A DNA stretch of 36,138 nucleotides from Acidimicrobiales bacterium MED-G01 (GCA_002457435.1 NTLA01000019.1:1-36138), one strand, 5' to 3'. Counted from the stretch's first letter, positions 1-7,158 are shown. Numbers and translations: made by a program. Notes: a model not told the origin generated them from the letters alone.

Positions 1-1
1 A

Positions 2-64
2 GAGGGCAGGTCGTTTGATGACGTCGACGCGGCGGCTCTGGCGCACACCGACCAAAGTGAGTGA
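2..64 (+). CDS. possible 3' end of a gene entering from the left
   Basis: One forward frame is open from the window edge to a TGA at 62-64 and would encode a hydrophilic tail ending in AHTDQSE. Twenty open codons are expected by chance fairly often, so this is only a candidate. The product is not recognisable. Its stop codon lies inside the left arm of the inverted repeat at 57-149. Confidence 0.25.
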   Translation, partial: EGRSFDDVDAAALAHTDQSE

Positions 65-149
65 CAGTTGTTGAGGGCCACCACTTTTCCAATTAGATGT
101 ATGGGGGACTTCTAGCTGAAAAAGCTTCTTCTCAACAACTGCCTCTCAC
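57..149. repeat. long inverted repeat, possible leader stem of the leftward promoter
   Basis: CAGTTGTTGAG (65-75) is the exact reverse complement of CTCAACAACTG (131-141). The match extends imperfectly to 57-75 against 131-149 (17 of 19). The 55-nt loop contains a small AGCT-GAAAA-AGCT hairpin. The repeat begins just downstream of the leftward promoter at 159-186, so on that transcript it would form the first structure of the 5' leader. A terminator for a rightward gene is the alternative, but there is no T tract next to it. Confidence 0.5.
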
Positions 150-158
150 TGAGGTCAC

Positions 159-186
159 ACTATATAGGAATGAGAACCATTCTCAA
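159..186 (-). promoter_or_regulatory. sigma70-type promoter overlapped by a Fur/Zur-like box (171-185)
   Basis: On the minus strand a TTGAGA -35 (181-186) and a TATAGT -10 (159-164) are separated by 16 bp, each matching the sigma70 consensus at five of six bases. The spacer and -35 hold the inverted repeat TGAGAACCATTCTCA (171-185), a 7-1-7 layout resembling Fur-superfamily boxes (Fur or Zur). The overlap would suit repression. Transcription would run left out of the window, so the target gene is not visible. Confidence 0.5.
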
Positions 187-257
187 TAATTAGTACTGGA
201 AAGTTATCTTACGAGTCAGAAGCAACGCAATGTTGGGGTGAGAGATTCAGCGCCACA

Positions 258-821
258 TCAGTCACTATGTGAATCTGTCGCACCTCCGACGACGATTCCC
301 CAGCGGACCCGCGCCCAGAAGCGCTCGTGGAAGAAATAAAGCACCAATTTTGAGAAGACTTCTAAACCACCTATGGAAATCGCTGTTGCCAGGCTGCCGG
401 TAAATATGAGCCCAAGGGCCATGGTGTCCAAACTTGCCAAGATTCGATACGTCGCCGTCTTGGTGGCTGACCGCCGCCGACCGTCTCGGTGGTGGCCGTC
501 CTCATCTAGTTCGCGGTCCCACGACAACCGCAACCAGAGCCGTTCATGCAAAAAGTAGAGGGTTAGCTTCGTCACGACTTCGGTTATGGCGATGGCTGCC
601 GCTGTTTTCGCTCTGTCGCCGGCGCTGGCCTCTTCGAGGCCGAAGAGCGGGCCGAGATAACTGAGGATCACGAAAGACAGGACCAGTGTGTCAAGGGTGC
701 CAAGAACGCGCCAAGAGATCGCCTTCGCTATCGAGCGAGAAGCACGTATTTCGGGCGGGTTTGGAGGATCGAGGCGGGGGTCTTCAGGGCCGAAGATTGG
801 GCGTTCAGGTTGCTCCCTCAT
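258..821 (-). CDS. DUF2061 membrane protein with two tandem domains
   Basis: This is a 187-residue predicted inner-membrane protein made of two copies of the DUF2061 module. Copy one runs from about residue 28 to 103 (SIAKAISWRVLGTLDT, ending FLHERLWLRLSW) and copy two from about 118 to 176 (TATYRILASLDT, ending FFHERFWARVRW). Each copy has two hydrophobic helices and the conserved HER[LF]W tail. I chose the ATG at 819-821 because GGAGG lies five bases before it; an upstream GTG overlaps that ribosome site. DUF2061 proteins are usually single-module, so the duplication may form a four-helix unit. Molecular function is unknown. It is transcribed alone, away from the SDR gene. Confidence 0.85.
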   Translation of the reverse strand: MREQPERPIFGPEDPRLDPPNPPEIRASRSIAKAISWRVLGTLDTLVLSFVILSYLGPLFGLEEASAGDRAKTAAAIAITEVVTKLTLYFLHERLWLRLSWDRELDEDGHHRDGRRRSATKTATYRILASLDTMALGLIFTGSLATAISIGGLEVFSKLVLYFFHERFWARVRWGIVVGGATDSHSD

Positions 822-953
822 GATCACCTCCGTGTTCGGATCAGCTTACGTTGTCAGAAGCTTACGAAGTGAAGCTGTAGTCCGTGTTGTTGCTGGTGAG
901 CTTTATATGCGGGTAGCGGTATCTGTTCGAGGCTGAAAGGTCCGATTCGTCGC

Positions 954-1715
954 TTATTGAGCGGACCAACCGCCGTCGACCATAAGTGTTGTGCCGCTGA
1001 CGAGCGCTGCGGCTGGTGATGAAAGAAACACGACAGCGCCAACGACATCTGTGATTTGACCGAATCGACCCATAGGTATTCGAGAAAGCAGGTCACCTCC
1101 GATTTCAGGGTCGTTGAGCCGGTCATGGGTTAATGGCGTGTCGATCGCCGTAGGGCCTACTGCCGCTACGCGTATTCCTAATGGTGCGAGTTCGACGGCA
1201 GTGGATTTGGTGAATCCTTCGATGAAATGTTTTGTCGCTGAGTAGATGCTGTTATTTGCTCGTCCATTAACTCCAAAGGTGGACGACATATTCACGATCA
1301 CTCCTGACTCTTGTCTGGTCATGATCTCTGCCGCCGCTTGGGCTACTAGAACTGCTCCTCGACAATTGACTTGCAGCATGTCATCTAAGTCGTCTTCCGA
1401 TAAATCAAGGAGGCTTGAGGGTCTCAGAATTCCTGCATTGTTTACCAGGATGTCTAAACGATCTATTTCTCCGATGTGACGTCGGATAGCGGCGCCGTCG
1501 CTTACGTCGCACACAATTTTTTGGGCGCTGCGGCCGACTTCTTCTATTTGGGCAACTACTTCATCAAGTTCTGACTCAGTGCGACTCATCACGAACAGGT
1601 CAGCGCCAGCTTCTGCTAACGCAATTGCACAACCTTTTCCGATCCCTCTCCCGGCGCCGGTGACCAGCGCAGTTTGACCATCAACTCGCATGGAGGGCAG
1701 TACAGGCTCACTCAT
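954..1715 (-). CDS. SDR-family NAD(P)-dependent oxidoreductase
   Basis: This 253-residue classical short-chain dehydrogenase/reductase has every family signature: the TGAGRGIG cofactor loop at residues 19-26, the NNAG motif at 92-95, the catalytic serine around 144, and the YxxxK pair Y158/K162. The C-terminus LMVDGGW is typical of the FabG-like branch. It would oxidise an alcohol or reduce a ketone in the cytoplasm; the substrate cannot be read from sequence. A longer reading frame exists upstream, but it runs into the preceding gene, so the start is taken at MSEPVLPS. It lies 74 bp downstream of the amidohydrolase on the same strand and is probably cotranscribed. Confidence 0.9.
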   Translation of the reverse strand: MSEPVLPSMRVDGQTALVTGAGRGIGKGCAIALAEAGADLFVMSRTESELDEVVAQIEEVGRSAQKIVCDVSDGAAIRRHIGEIDRLDILVNNAGILRPSSLLDLSEDDLDDMLQVNCRGAVLVAQAAAEIMTRQESGVIVNMSSTFGVNGRANNSIYSATKHFIEGFTKSTAVELAPLGIRVAAVGPTAIDTPLTHDRLNDPEIGGDLLSRIPMGRFGQITDVVGAVVFLSSPAAALVSGTTLMVDGGWSAQ

Positions 1716-1789
1716 GGGCGGAACCTTAATAGCCCTCACTCGTCTTCTGACGAGCATCAAATCTTGATTGTTGCTTGCAGTGACCGGGC

Positions 1790-3493
1790 TCAGCCAGCAA
1801 CTTTGTTCTTTTCGGTTTTGATTTGCCCACCTCGGATCAAGCGACCGGGCATCTCTCCGGTGTGAATCCCGTTTTCGTAGGTAACGACCCCACCGCATAT
1901 TGTCGCCATGTATCCGTCGGCTTTTTGGATGAGCCGCTTTCCCCCCGCGGGCAGGTCATAGACCATCTCCGGATCATGGAGACGAACTTTGCCATAGTCG
2001 ATGACGTTGAGGTCGGCCTTGTATCCCTTGGAAATGACACCTCGATCGGTCAATCCATAAACGTGTGCCGTATCTTGCGTCATTTTATGCACGACAAATT
2101 CGAGCGATAGTTGCGGTCCTTTGGTCCGGTCTCGCGTGCCATAAGCAAGCATGTAGGTCGGCACGCTGGCGTCGCAGAGCACTCCGACGTGCGCACCTCC
2201 GTCTGACAAGCCAAAAACGGATTGCTCACGAGAAATAAAATCGAATTGGGGCTGGACCGTGTAGTCGTATTCACCAAACAAATAGAGGATTGGGCGACCA
2301 TCAGCCATCGCGTCCATCAAAGCTTCGCGCACGGAAATACCATCGCGGGCCGCTCTTCCTTCAAGGGAATCTTCGTATCCCGGTTCGTAGGAGAGATCCT
2401 CAGGTAAGACGAACATCTTGTCCCAAGATGAAATCATTTTGTTCGTGTCTCGGTCGCGGGCGAGTTTCGGCTCGTCGGCAAGTACTTGGGATCTAAATTC
2501 CGCAGACCTGAGGGCCTCTTTTTGTTCTTCGACGGGTAACTCCCTTATGGCGTTGTAGGACGGAAATTGCCGCATGGGATTGACGGTCCCCTCAAGTGTC
2601 ATCAAGATCGACGCCAAACGCGCTCCGGCTTGGGGTCGGATCTCCACGCCTTCGGACTGAAGGCGCTCAGCGAGTTTCCAAATTTCGTCACCGGTTTCAG
2701 GAGTGACCAGAGTGGTTAGTGGCCGTCCTGTGGTTCTCGCCATATGTTCGATCCATTGCAATTCATCTTCATTTTTTAAATGGTCGGAAATGATTTCTAT
2801 AGCGCCATGGTCGACGTGTGAGAAGGCTTCTGCGATGGCGAGCATTTCATCGCTGCTGGCGTTGGTTCCGGGTACCAGATTGCCCGCCTTGTCGCGATGC
2901 CCATAAAACCGGCTGGTGCTGAAACCGACTGCTCCTGCTTCGAGTGCTTCTTTCGTGATGCGACTCATTTCTTGCATGTCTTCGGCAGTTGCATCGTCGT
3001 AACACCGCTCACCCATCACAAAATGCCGAATCGCAACGTGCGGTGCCTGAGCTGCGATATCGATCGCATATGGAGTGTCAATCACATCCAGATACTCAGC
3101 AAATGTCTCCCAACCCCATGGAATTCCTTCGTGGAGTGCCGTTCCCGGTATATCTTCGACGCTTTCCATGAGTTCTACTAGCTCGTTCTCGGTGCCCGGA
3201 CGAACCGGCGCGAACCCTACGCCGCAATTTCCCATCACAATCGTTGTGACACCGTGCCACGATGAAGGCGTCACTTCCTTGTCCCAGCAAACCTGGCCGT
3301 CAAAATGGGTGTGGATGTCGACGAACCCTGGTGTCACCAGTTGGCCTTCGGCGTCGATTTCTCTCCCGGCTGAACCTGGCACGTCGCCAACTTCTACGAT
3401 TTGACCGCCGGAAATTGCTACATCACCAACGAATGCTGGTTGACCAGTTCCGTCGATAATGGTTCCGTTTCGAATGACTAGGTCATAGTCCAT
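1790..3493 (-). CDS. N-acyl-D-amino-acid deacylase-like amidohydrolase (Amidohydro_3)
   Basis: This 567-residue metal-dependent hydrolase belongs to the D-aminoacylase/dihydroorotase-like superfamily. Visible marks are the HxH metal pair H61/H63 in VDIHTHFDG, the cysteine C90 in MGNCGVGF (matching the metal-bridging cysteine of D-aminoacylases), and the late aspartate in LSDGGAH. The family hydrolyses N-acyl-D-amino acids or related amides in the cytoplasm; the marine paralogues are mostly uncharacterised, so the substrate is unknown. The start at MDYDLVIRNG is supported by AGGGGGATC just upstream; 16 extra codons before it are unlikely to be translated. It is the first gene of a two-gene unit with the SDR. 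Confidence 0.9.
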   Translation of the reverse strand: MDYDLVIRNGTIIDGTGQPAFVGDVAISGGQIVEVGDVPGSAGREIDAEGQLVTPGFVDIHTHFDGQVCWDKEVTPSSWHGVTTIVMGNCGVGFAPVRPGTENELVELMESVEDIPGTALHEGIPWGWETFAEYLDVIDTPYAIDIAAQAPHVAIRHFVMGERCYDDATAEDMQEMSRITKEALEAGAVGFSTSRFYGHRDKAGNLVPGTNASSDEMLAIAEAFSHVDHGAIEIISDHLKNEDELQWIEHMARTTGRPLTTLVTPETGDEIWKLAERLQSEGVEIRPQAGARLASILMTLEGTVNPMRQFPSYNAIRELPVEEQKEALRSAEFRSQVLADEPKLARDRDTNKMISSWDKMFVLPEDLSYEPGYEDSLEGRAARDGISVREALMDAMADGRPILYLFGEYDYTVQPQFDFISREQSVFGLSDGGAHVGVLCDASVPTYMLAYGTRDRTKGPQLSLEFVVHKMTQDTAHVYGLTDRGVISKGYKADLNVIDYGKVRLHDPEMVYDLPAGGKRLIQKADGYMATICGGVVTYENGIHTGEMPGRLIRGGQIKTEKNKVAG

Positions 3494-3548
3494 TCTGATC
3501 CCCCTAGATGCGCGTCTTTCACTTTTCGGCTTGGTAGACAAACTGCTG

Positions 3549-3685
3549 CTGACAGGTTAGGCAATTTGCGAGCCCTGAGTGTCGAAGTCGGTCACGTTGG
3601 GGCTCAAAATGATTGTCTCCTGCCAGTAGCCAAGCCTGCAAAAATGACTAGGGCCGCTCCCAAAGGAGCGACCCGAACCTGTCAG
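3549..3685. repeat. 10-bp perfect inverted repeat pair
   Basis: CTGACAGGTT (3549-3558) and AACCTGTCAG (3676-3685) are exact reverse complements 117 bp apart. They bracket a gene-free stretch that holds the terminator at 3651-3674. The rest of 3559-3650 shows no gene or further structure I can support. The role is unknown; chance is possible at this length. Confidence 0.35.
3651..3674 (-). terminator. intrinsic terminator of the 34-codon gene
   Basis: On the minus strand a 10-bp GC-rich stem (GGGTCGCTCC pairing with GGAGCGGCCC, one T-G wobble) closes a TTTG tetraloop. A TTTTT run follows six bases later. It sits 23 bp past the stop codon of the small gene at 3697-3801 and gives that gene a defined transcript end. 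Confidence 0.75.
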
Positions 3686-3696
3686 TTAATTGGTGC

Positions 3697-3801
3697 TTAG
3701 CGGTTATATGCCTTGCTCCAAAAGTCTGCGAGGCGACGTTCTGTGTAATCGTCCCAGAATGCGATTTCTGGATATTGTGGTTTCCGCCTCGGGAATTTCA
3801 T
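3697..3801 (-). CDS. 34-residue small protein of unknown function
   Basis: The ATG at 3799-3801 is preceded by AGGAG with seven bases spacing, an ideal ribosome site. The frame encodes a 34-residue peptide starting MKFPRRKPQYPEIAFW and ending FWSKAYNR. It is basic at both ends, acidic and aromatic in the middle (WDDYTERR), without a membrane segment or cysteines. A strong intrinsic terminator follows 23 bp downstream, so the gene looks independently expressed. I do not recognise the family. The flanking amidohydrolase and rhodopsin genes are on the same strand but well separated. An internal or antisense artefact is unlikely, since no larger gene overlaps it. Confidence 0.65.
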   Translation of the reverse strand: MKFPRRKPQYPEIAFWDDYTERRLADFWSKAYNR

Positions 3802-3998
3802 GACTTTGCTCCTGTATTTAATGGTTCAACTAATTCTACCCAGGCGTTATTACCCAACGGTCATCGGTTTAATAGTTCTTTAAGAATCTTACGATCTGTC
3901 TAATAGATGATCGATCTGGCTGTGCATCTGTCAACATTGCCCCACACCATTGGTGCGGCGTTCATGGAGGGTCTATTCGTGGTTCGCGGCATGTCGGC

Positions 3999-4045
3999 CA
4001 CAGAGCTTGGAGGGTTGTATTTCTCGTCTGTATCCAAGCTCTGTG
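3999..4045. repeat. 13-bp perfect inverted repeat downstream of the rhodopsin gene
   Basis: CACAGAGCTTGGA (3999-4011) and TCCAAGCTCTGTG (4033-4045) are exact reverse complements around a 21-nt loop. The structure begins 36 bp after the rhodopsin stop codon. It could act as a transcript-end stabiliser or terminator, but neither strand shows a T run after it. The surrounding stretch 3802-4081 contains no convincing gene. Confidence 0.6.
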
Positions 4046-4081
4046 CCGAATTATCTGTGAGTGCTGGGATGACTTGGTTGT

Positions 4082-4795
4082 CTAGCTTTCGGATGTTGAC
4101 CGAGCTTTTGCTATGCCGACGATCATTAACCCGTATAGACCCTTTGCTGTGATGTCGGCAAACGTGTACCCGACTTGGCGCAAGGTTTCTAGGGTGCCCG
4201 AGTTAGCGTCAAACACGGGGAACAAATATGCGATTGGGTAAACCATCCAGGTAGCTAGCAGAACGTATGTGGCGTTTTTGATGGCCACTGCGACCTCTGC
4301 GGTTTCACGTGTTGCAGCAGCTTTGAGTTGGCCGTATAGCGTCCACAGGATGAATGCGAACGGGATCATGGCCAGGAACCAGAACAACCACTTCGTTCCA
4401 GAGTTACTTGCCACCTCGCCCGGGTAACCCAATCCGATCATTAAGACGGTTGCGGGTAACAATGATTTCATTAGCCGCTTGCGAATATCGGCGCTGACTC
4501 CTAGAACAATCAGAAGTTCGATGATCAAAAGCGGAACGGTTATAAGCCAATCAGCGTATCGATAGCCCTCGTTCATCTTCAGGTCACCGAAATCCGACCA
4601 AATTCTGAAGTAGTGGTAACCAGCTATTCCGACGACCACAGCAGAAACAGAAATTGCCGACCTGTACTGCTCTTTTACTGATTTCAGTTGGGTCAGGAAA
4701 TAGACGAAGGCGCCGAACATTACTGCTGTCCCGAAAGACAGAACGTTGTAAACGAGGGTGTATTGATCGGGACTTAGTAACTCAATCGGGTTCAT
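4082..4795 (-). CDS. proteorhodopsin-type light-driven proton pump
   Basis: This 237-residue seven-helix microbial rhodopsin carries the DTE triad of outward proton pumps in helix C: D82 (proton acceptor), T86 and E93 (donor), in the context RYADWLITVPLL. H61 matches the histidine that pairs with the acceptor in proteorhodopsins. L90 at the spectral-tuning position predicts green absorption. The retinal lysine is K218 with counter-ion D214 in FADITAKG. It would sit in the cytoplasmic membrane and build proton motive force in light. AAGGAG lies six bases before the ATG. It is monocistronic, and no carotenoid or retinal synthesis gene is in the window, so retinal must come from elsewhere in the genome or from outside. 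Confidence 0.97.
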   Translation of the reverse strand: MNPIELLSPDQYTLVYNVLSFGTAVMFGAFVYFLTQLKSVKEQYRSAISVSAVVVGIAGYHYFRIWSDFGDLKMNEGYRYADWLITVPLLIIELLIVLGVSADIRKRLMKSLLPATVLMIGLGYPGEVASNSGTKWLFWFLAMIPFAFILWTLYGQLKAAATRETAEVAVAIKNATYVLLATWMVYPIAYLFPVFDANSGTLETLRQVGYTFADITAKGLYGLMIVGIAKARSTSES

Positions 4796-4803
4796 AAGTG
4801 ACT

Positions 4804-4835
4804 CCTTAGCGGACAGTTCATTTGAACGCTAAAGG
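4804..4835 (-). promoter_or_regulatory. hairpin that can sequester the rhodopsin ribosome site
   Basis: In the minus-strand leader CCTTTAGCG (4827-4835) can pair with CGCTAAGG (4804-4811), with one bulged T. The 3' arm contains part of the AAGGAG ribosome site (4802-4807) of the rhodopsin gene. A second, inner pairing GTTCA/TGAAC lies between the arms (4816-4827). The layout suggests translation control by temperature, a ligand or a protein; that is inference from the fold only. Confidence 0.5.
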
Positions 4836-5065
4836 CACTTGCTAAATAAGACCCAAATAATTAGTTCTGGTGTTCGACCAAATTGATGAAACTCGGACCG
4901 ACGTCGAGTTGATGAGCCCTTCAATAACAAGACGTCAAGGGTCCAACTCGAACGTGACCCAGCGTTCCTGGCCTGAGGAAACTCGACGAACTACCGGTTC
5001 AGCGATTCACTGCTTGAGTTTGGGTCGCGTTTCGACCAGCCAAATTCACGGTCGACGATGTCGGG

Positions 5066-5137
5066 TCAGTTAGACAAGCCTTCTTTGACTTTGCTTGCCG
5101 CAGTGTTAGCGACGACGCTGAGCGGAAAGCCGGCGGA
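5066..5137 (-). pseudogene. fragment: C-terminal end of a second CMD-family gene
   Basis: The minus strand reads AGFPLSVVANTAASKVKEGLSN then stop, matching residue for residue the end of the intact CMD protein at 7159-7515 (AGFPLSVVANTAAQKVRNDLSS). Upstream of the AGFP the frame stays open to 5230 but no longer resembles CMD, and no ribosome site is present, so I call a truncated remnant. The forward strand here is also open without a start codon (5016-5236, ending KATYEPQR) and looks oddly protein-like. The remainder of 4836-5065 shows only short broken frames. Confidence 0.5.
5100..5135. repeat. 36-bp perfect direct repeat, copy 1
   Basis: These 36 bases are identical to 7193-7228. They encode the AGFPLSVVANTAA stretch of the CMD C-terminus on the minus strand. 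Bases on both sides differ sharply although the encoded tail downstream stays similar, so the identity stops abruptly at both ends. Confidence 0.9.
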
Positions 5138-5237
5138 CAACGATTCCACGACTGGGTAGATCGACTGGTTCACACCGAATCGGAGTCCGAGGTGCTGGAG
5201 TTGATTGATAAGGCCACCTATGAACCTCAACGTTAGT

Positions 5238-5253
5238 TAGCTGACGTCAGCTA
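5238..5253. promoter_or_regulatory. 16-bp palindrome, candidate operator
   Basis: TAGCTGACGTCAGCTA is a perfect palindrome 155 bp upstream of the PhnD-like gene. It has the size and symmetry of a dimeric regulator site, though nothing identifies the regulator. Confidence 0.35.
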
Positions 5254-5323
5254 GAAACCAGAGCGACATCACCGGTTATTTTCATCGGTTAAGGGTTCAA
5301 ACCGTGAGGTTGAGGTCGCTGCG

Positions 5324-5338
5324 CAAGGTCAGACCTTG
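5324..5338. promoter_or_regulatory. 15-bp inverted repeat upstream of the PhnD-like gene
   Basis: CAAGGTCAGACCTTG is a perfect 7-1-7 inverted repeat ending 69 bp before the PhnD-like start codon, where an operator would lie. A short hairpin in the leader is the alternative. Confidence 0.4.
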
Positions 5339-5407
5339 ACGCCGTTGGCGGGACCACAATCGCAACTGTGCTGAACTAGTCCCTGCGCCCACTTGAAAGA
5401 CTCAACT

Positions 5408-6238
5408 ATGTCGAATTCCGAAGGACCCCTGGTTTTAGGAGCTACCGCAGCAGACCCCAAACGTGCAGTTTTGATTTGGAACGCCATCCGCAAGTACTTC
5501 GTAGAGGCAGGATTTCCAGTCGAGTACGCCCTTTTCTCTACCTACGACGCGATGTCATCAGCACTTCTTGCTGGACATATCGATATCGCTTGGAACGCGC
5601 CCATGGCTCATGCGCAACTACTTGAACAGAACCCAAATTGCCGCACATTGGCGATGCGCGACACGGACGAGAACGTCCAAAGTTTGCTCATTGTGCGTGG
5701 CGATAGCGATATAGAAACGATCGATGATCTCCGAGGACTGCGTTTAGCGACGGGAGTGGAGACGTCCAGCGAGCTGTGGCTTTTACCTGTAACTCAACTA
5801 GCTGAAGAAGGCCTCGACGTTAGAACCGACTGCTCGCTAGTAGAACTGGACTCCACCCAATACTCCGACCTGCAACGCTGGGTGGATGATCGGACCATCT
5901 TTGAGGCGGTTGTAAATCAGTCAGCTGACGCCGGAATTATTTTCGAGCCCTGGTTGCAGCCTCTGACGCGCAGGCACGGCCTCGAGGAAGGCGAGATCCG
6001 AATCATCTGGCGAACGCGTAGCTACGCTCATTGCGCGTTCACATCCAGCCCCGCTCTGACCGAACGCCGCTCCGATCAGTTCGTTGATCTCTTACTCTCA
6101 ATGAGTTCAGATGAGCCACACATTGCAGAAATGATGAAGATGGAGCATTTAACAAAGTGGGTTCGCGCAACAGACGACGGCTGGTCGGACCTTCGCAAAG
6201 CAATCGTTGAAGCCGACTTAGTGGGAAAGATTTATTAG
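5408..6238 (+). CDS. PhnD-like phosphate/phosphonate-binding-fold protein, no signal peptide
   Basis: This 276-residue protein has the type 2 periplasmic-binding fold of PhnD-like substrate-binding proteins: an N-terminal strand VLGATAADPKRA, the YALFSTYDAMSSALLAGHIDIAWNAP stretch in which the ligand pocket forms, and a second lobe with the usual GLRLATG and DAGIIFEP strands. It has no signal peptide or lipobox and no permease or ATPase neighbour, so a cytoplasmic sensor or enzyme-like role is as likely as transport. The ATG at 5408 is preferred to an upstream TTG; the ribosome site is weak (GAAAGA). Two palindromes lie upstream, suggesting regulation. Confidence 0.75.
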   Translation: MSNSEGPLVLGATAADPKRAVLIWNAIRKYFVEAGFPVEYALFSTYDAMSSALLAGHIDIAWNAPMAHAQLLEQNPNCRTLAMRDTDENVQSLLIVRGDSDIETIDDLRGLRLATGVETSSELWLLPVTQLAEEGLDVRTDCSLVELDSTQYSDLQRWVDDRTIFEAVVNQSADAGIIFEPWLQPLTRRHGLEEGEIRIIWRTRSYAHCAFTSSPALTERRSDQFVDLLLSMSSDEPHIAEMMKMEHLTKWVRATDDGWSDLRKAIVEADLVGKIY

Positions 6239-6334
6239 GGCTAACCCTGCGGTAAGTCATGTGAAGTCCTGCCGGCGCACCCACTAGTGGCACTCTGGCC
6301 ACAATCAGTTCGAAACATCAGTGGGTGTCCGTGA

Positions 6335-6574
6335 ATCTCGTTCATTGATGCGGCTGCGCGGAGCATCGTGCGCGAAATTTCTGTCCGCCAGTTCGGTAGC
6401 GGTGTCGAGGTCGCAAACGACGCGTATTCGATCATGATTTGTAGCTATTCCGCTATGGAGGTGGAGAACATGCTCATCGAAGCAGGGTTCGGCGAAGTCC
6501 GCGTTAACGGAACTCTCGAAGTGCAAGATCCAGCCCTAGACGCCGAGCGGATAGCTTTTGAAGCAACAGCGTGA
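6335..6574 (+). pseudogene. remnant resembling the C-terminus of a SAM-dependent methyltransferase
   Basis: The frame opens after a TGA at 6332 and ends at 6574. Its second half, with MEVENMLIEAGFGEVRVNG, resembles the last helix-strand unit of class I methyltransferases; the SAM-binding half is absent. A GTG at 6368 preceded by GGAG could start a 68-residue free-standing protein, so a small functional gene is not excluded. It lies between the PhnD-like gene and the barrel gene; 6239-6334 has only a loose CACCCACT/AGTGGGTG inverted repeat. Confidence 0.4.
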
Positions 6575-6634
6575 CCCACTCCGGCACGTCGGCGGGACGC
6601 GTTGTAGCGTCGGGGACATACAAGGAGAGACGAG

Positions 6635-6961
6635 ATGACTAAACATGTACTTTTGGTGTTCACCAGTCCGGTCGAGGGCAGGGAGGACGAGTACAACGCC
6701 TGGTACAACGACGTGCACCTCGGGGAAGTTCTCACCGCTGACGGCTTTGTCCGCGCTCAGCGATTTAAGGCCAGCGAGATGCTGCCATCTGTTACCGAGC
6801 ACGAGTACGTGGCTATTTATGAGATTGAGGATCTCGATCCCAGGGAAGCGATGAAATCTCTCAATGGAACCGCCGGATCTTTCACGATGACCGACGCTAT
6901 TGAGCTCAAGCAATCAAAGATGATGTTGGCATCGCAGGTCAGTGACCTAGTTGAGGCCTAG
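6635..6961 (+). CDS. small dimeric alpha/beta-barrel protein (EthD/DUF4286-like)
   Basis: This 108-residue protein begins with a ferredoxin-like strand (HVLLVFTSPVEG), followed by the conserved YNAWYNDVHLGEVLTADGFVRAQRF helix-strand unit seen in DUF4286/EthD-like barrels, and a second half with YVAIYEIED. Such proteins dimerise and serve as small oxygenases, decarboxylases or lactone-forming enzymes; the substrate is unknown. The H in NDVHLGE is a conserved polar residue of this group. AAGGAG lies seven bases before the ATG. A good terminator follows at 6989-7012, so the gene is monocistronic or the last of its unit. Confidence 0.8.
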   Translation: MTKHVLLVFTSPVEGREDEYNAWYNDVHLGEVLTADGFVRAQRFKASEMLPSVTEHEYVAIYEIEDLDPREAMKSLNGTAGSFTMTDAIELKQSKMMLASQVSDLVEA

Positions 6962-6988
6962 GCATTAGCCAGATCCACCTAACGAAAC

Positions 6989-7012
6989 GATTTCCCTTCG
7001 GGGAGGTCTTTT
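6989..7012 (+). terminator. intrinsic terminator with UUCG tetraloop
   Basis: GATTTCCC (6989-6996) pairs with GGGAGGTC (7001-7008) around a TTCG tetraloop, with two T-G wobbles, followed directly by TTTT. It lies 27 bp after the small barrel gene. A weaker CGAAAAC/GTTTTCG hairpin follows near 7030-7053. Confidence 0.75.
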
Positions 7013-7158
7013 CCTCTGTCTTTTGCGAAAACGGTACGCCGCTCAGTTTTCGTGAAACCTCCGAAGCACGAAGGCTTCATCTGCGTGCAAGCGACCCAGC
7101 AGCACTTCCAATCTCGTTCCATCAATATCAACTCCGCGACTGATAAGAAATTACTTCA

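Noticed and set aside
3480-3505. Shared leader GGGGATCAG[A/G]ATG before the genes at 3493 and 23213
   Set aside because: The similarity covers only the ribosome site and start codon, too short to indicate common regulation.
3907-4152. Forward 81-residue frame downstream of and overlapping the rhodopsin 3' end
   Set aside because: It is antisense to the real rhodopsin end, has no ribosome site and contains both arms of the 13-bp inverted repeat.
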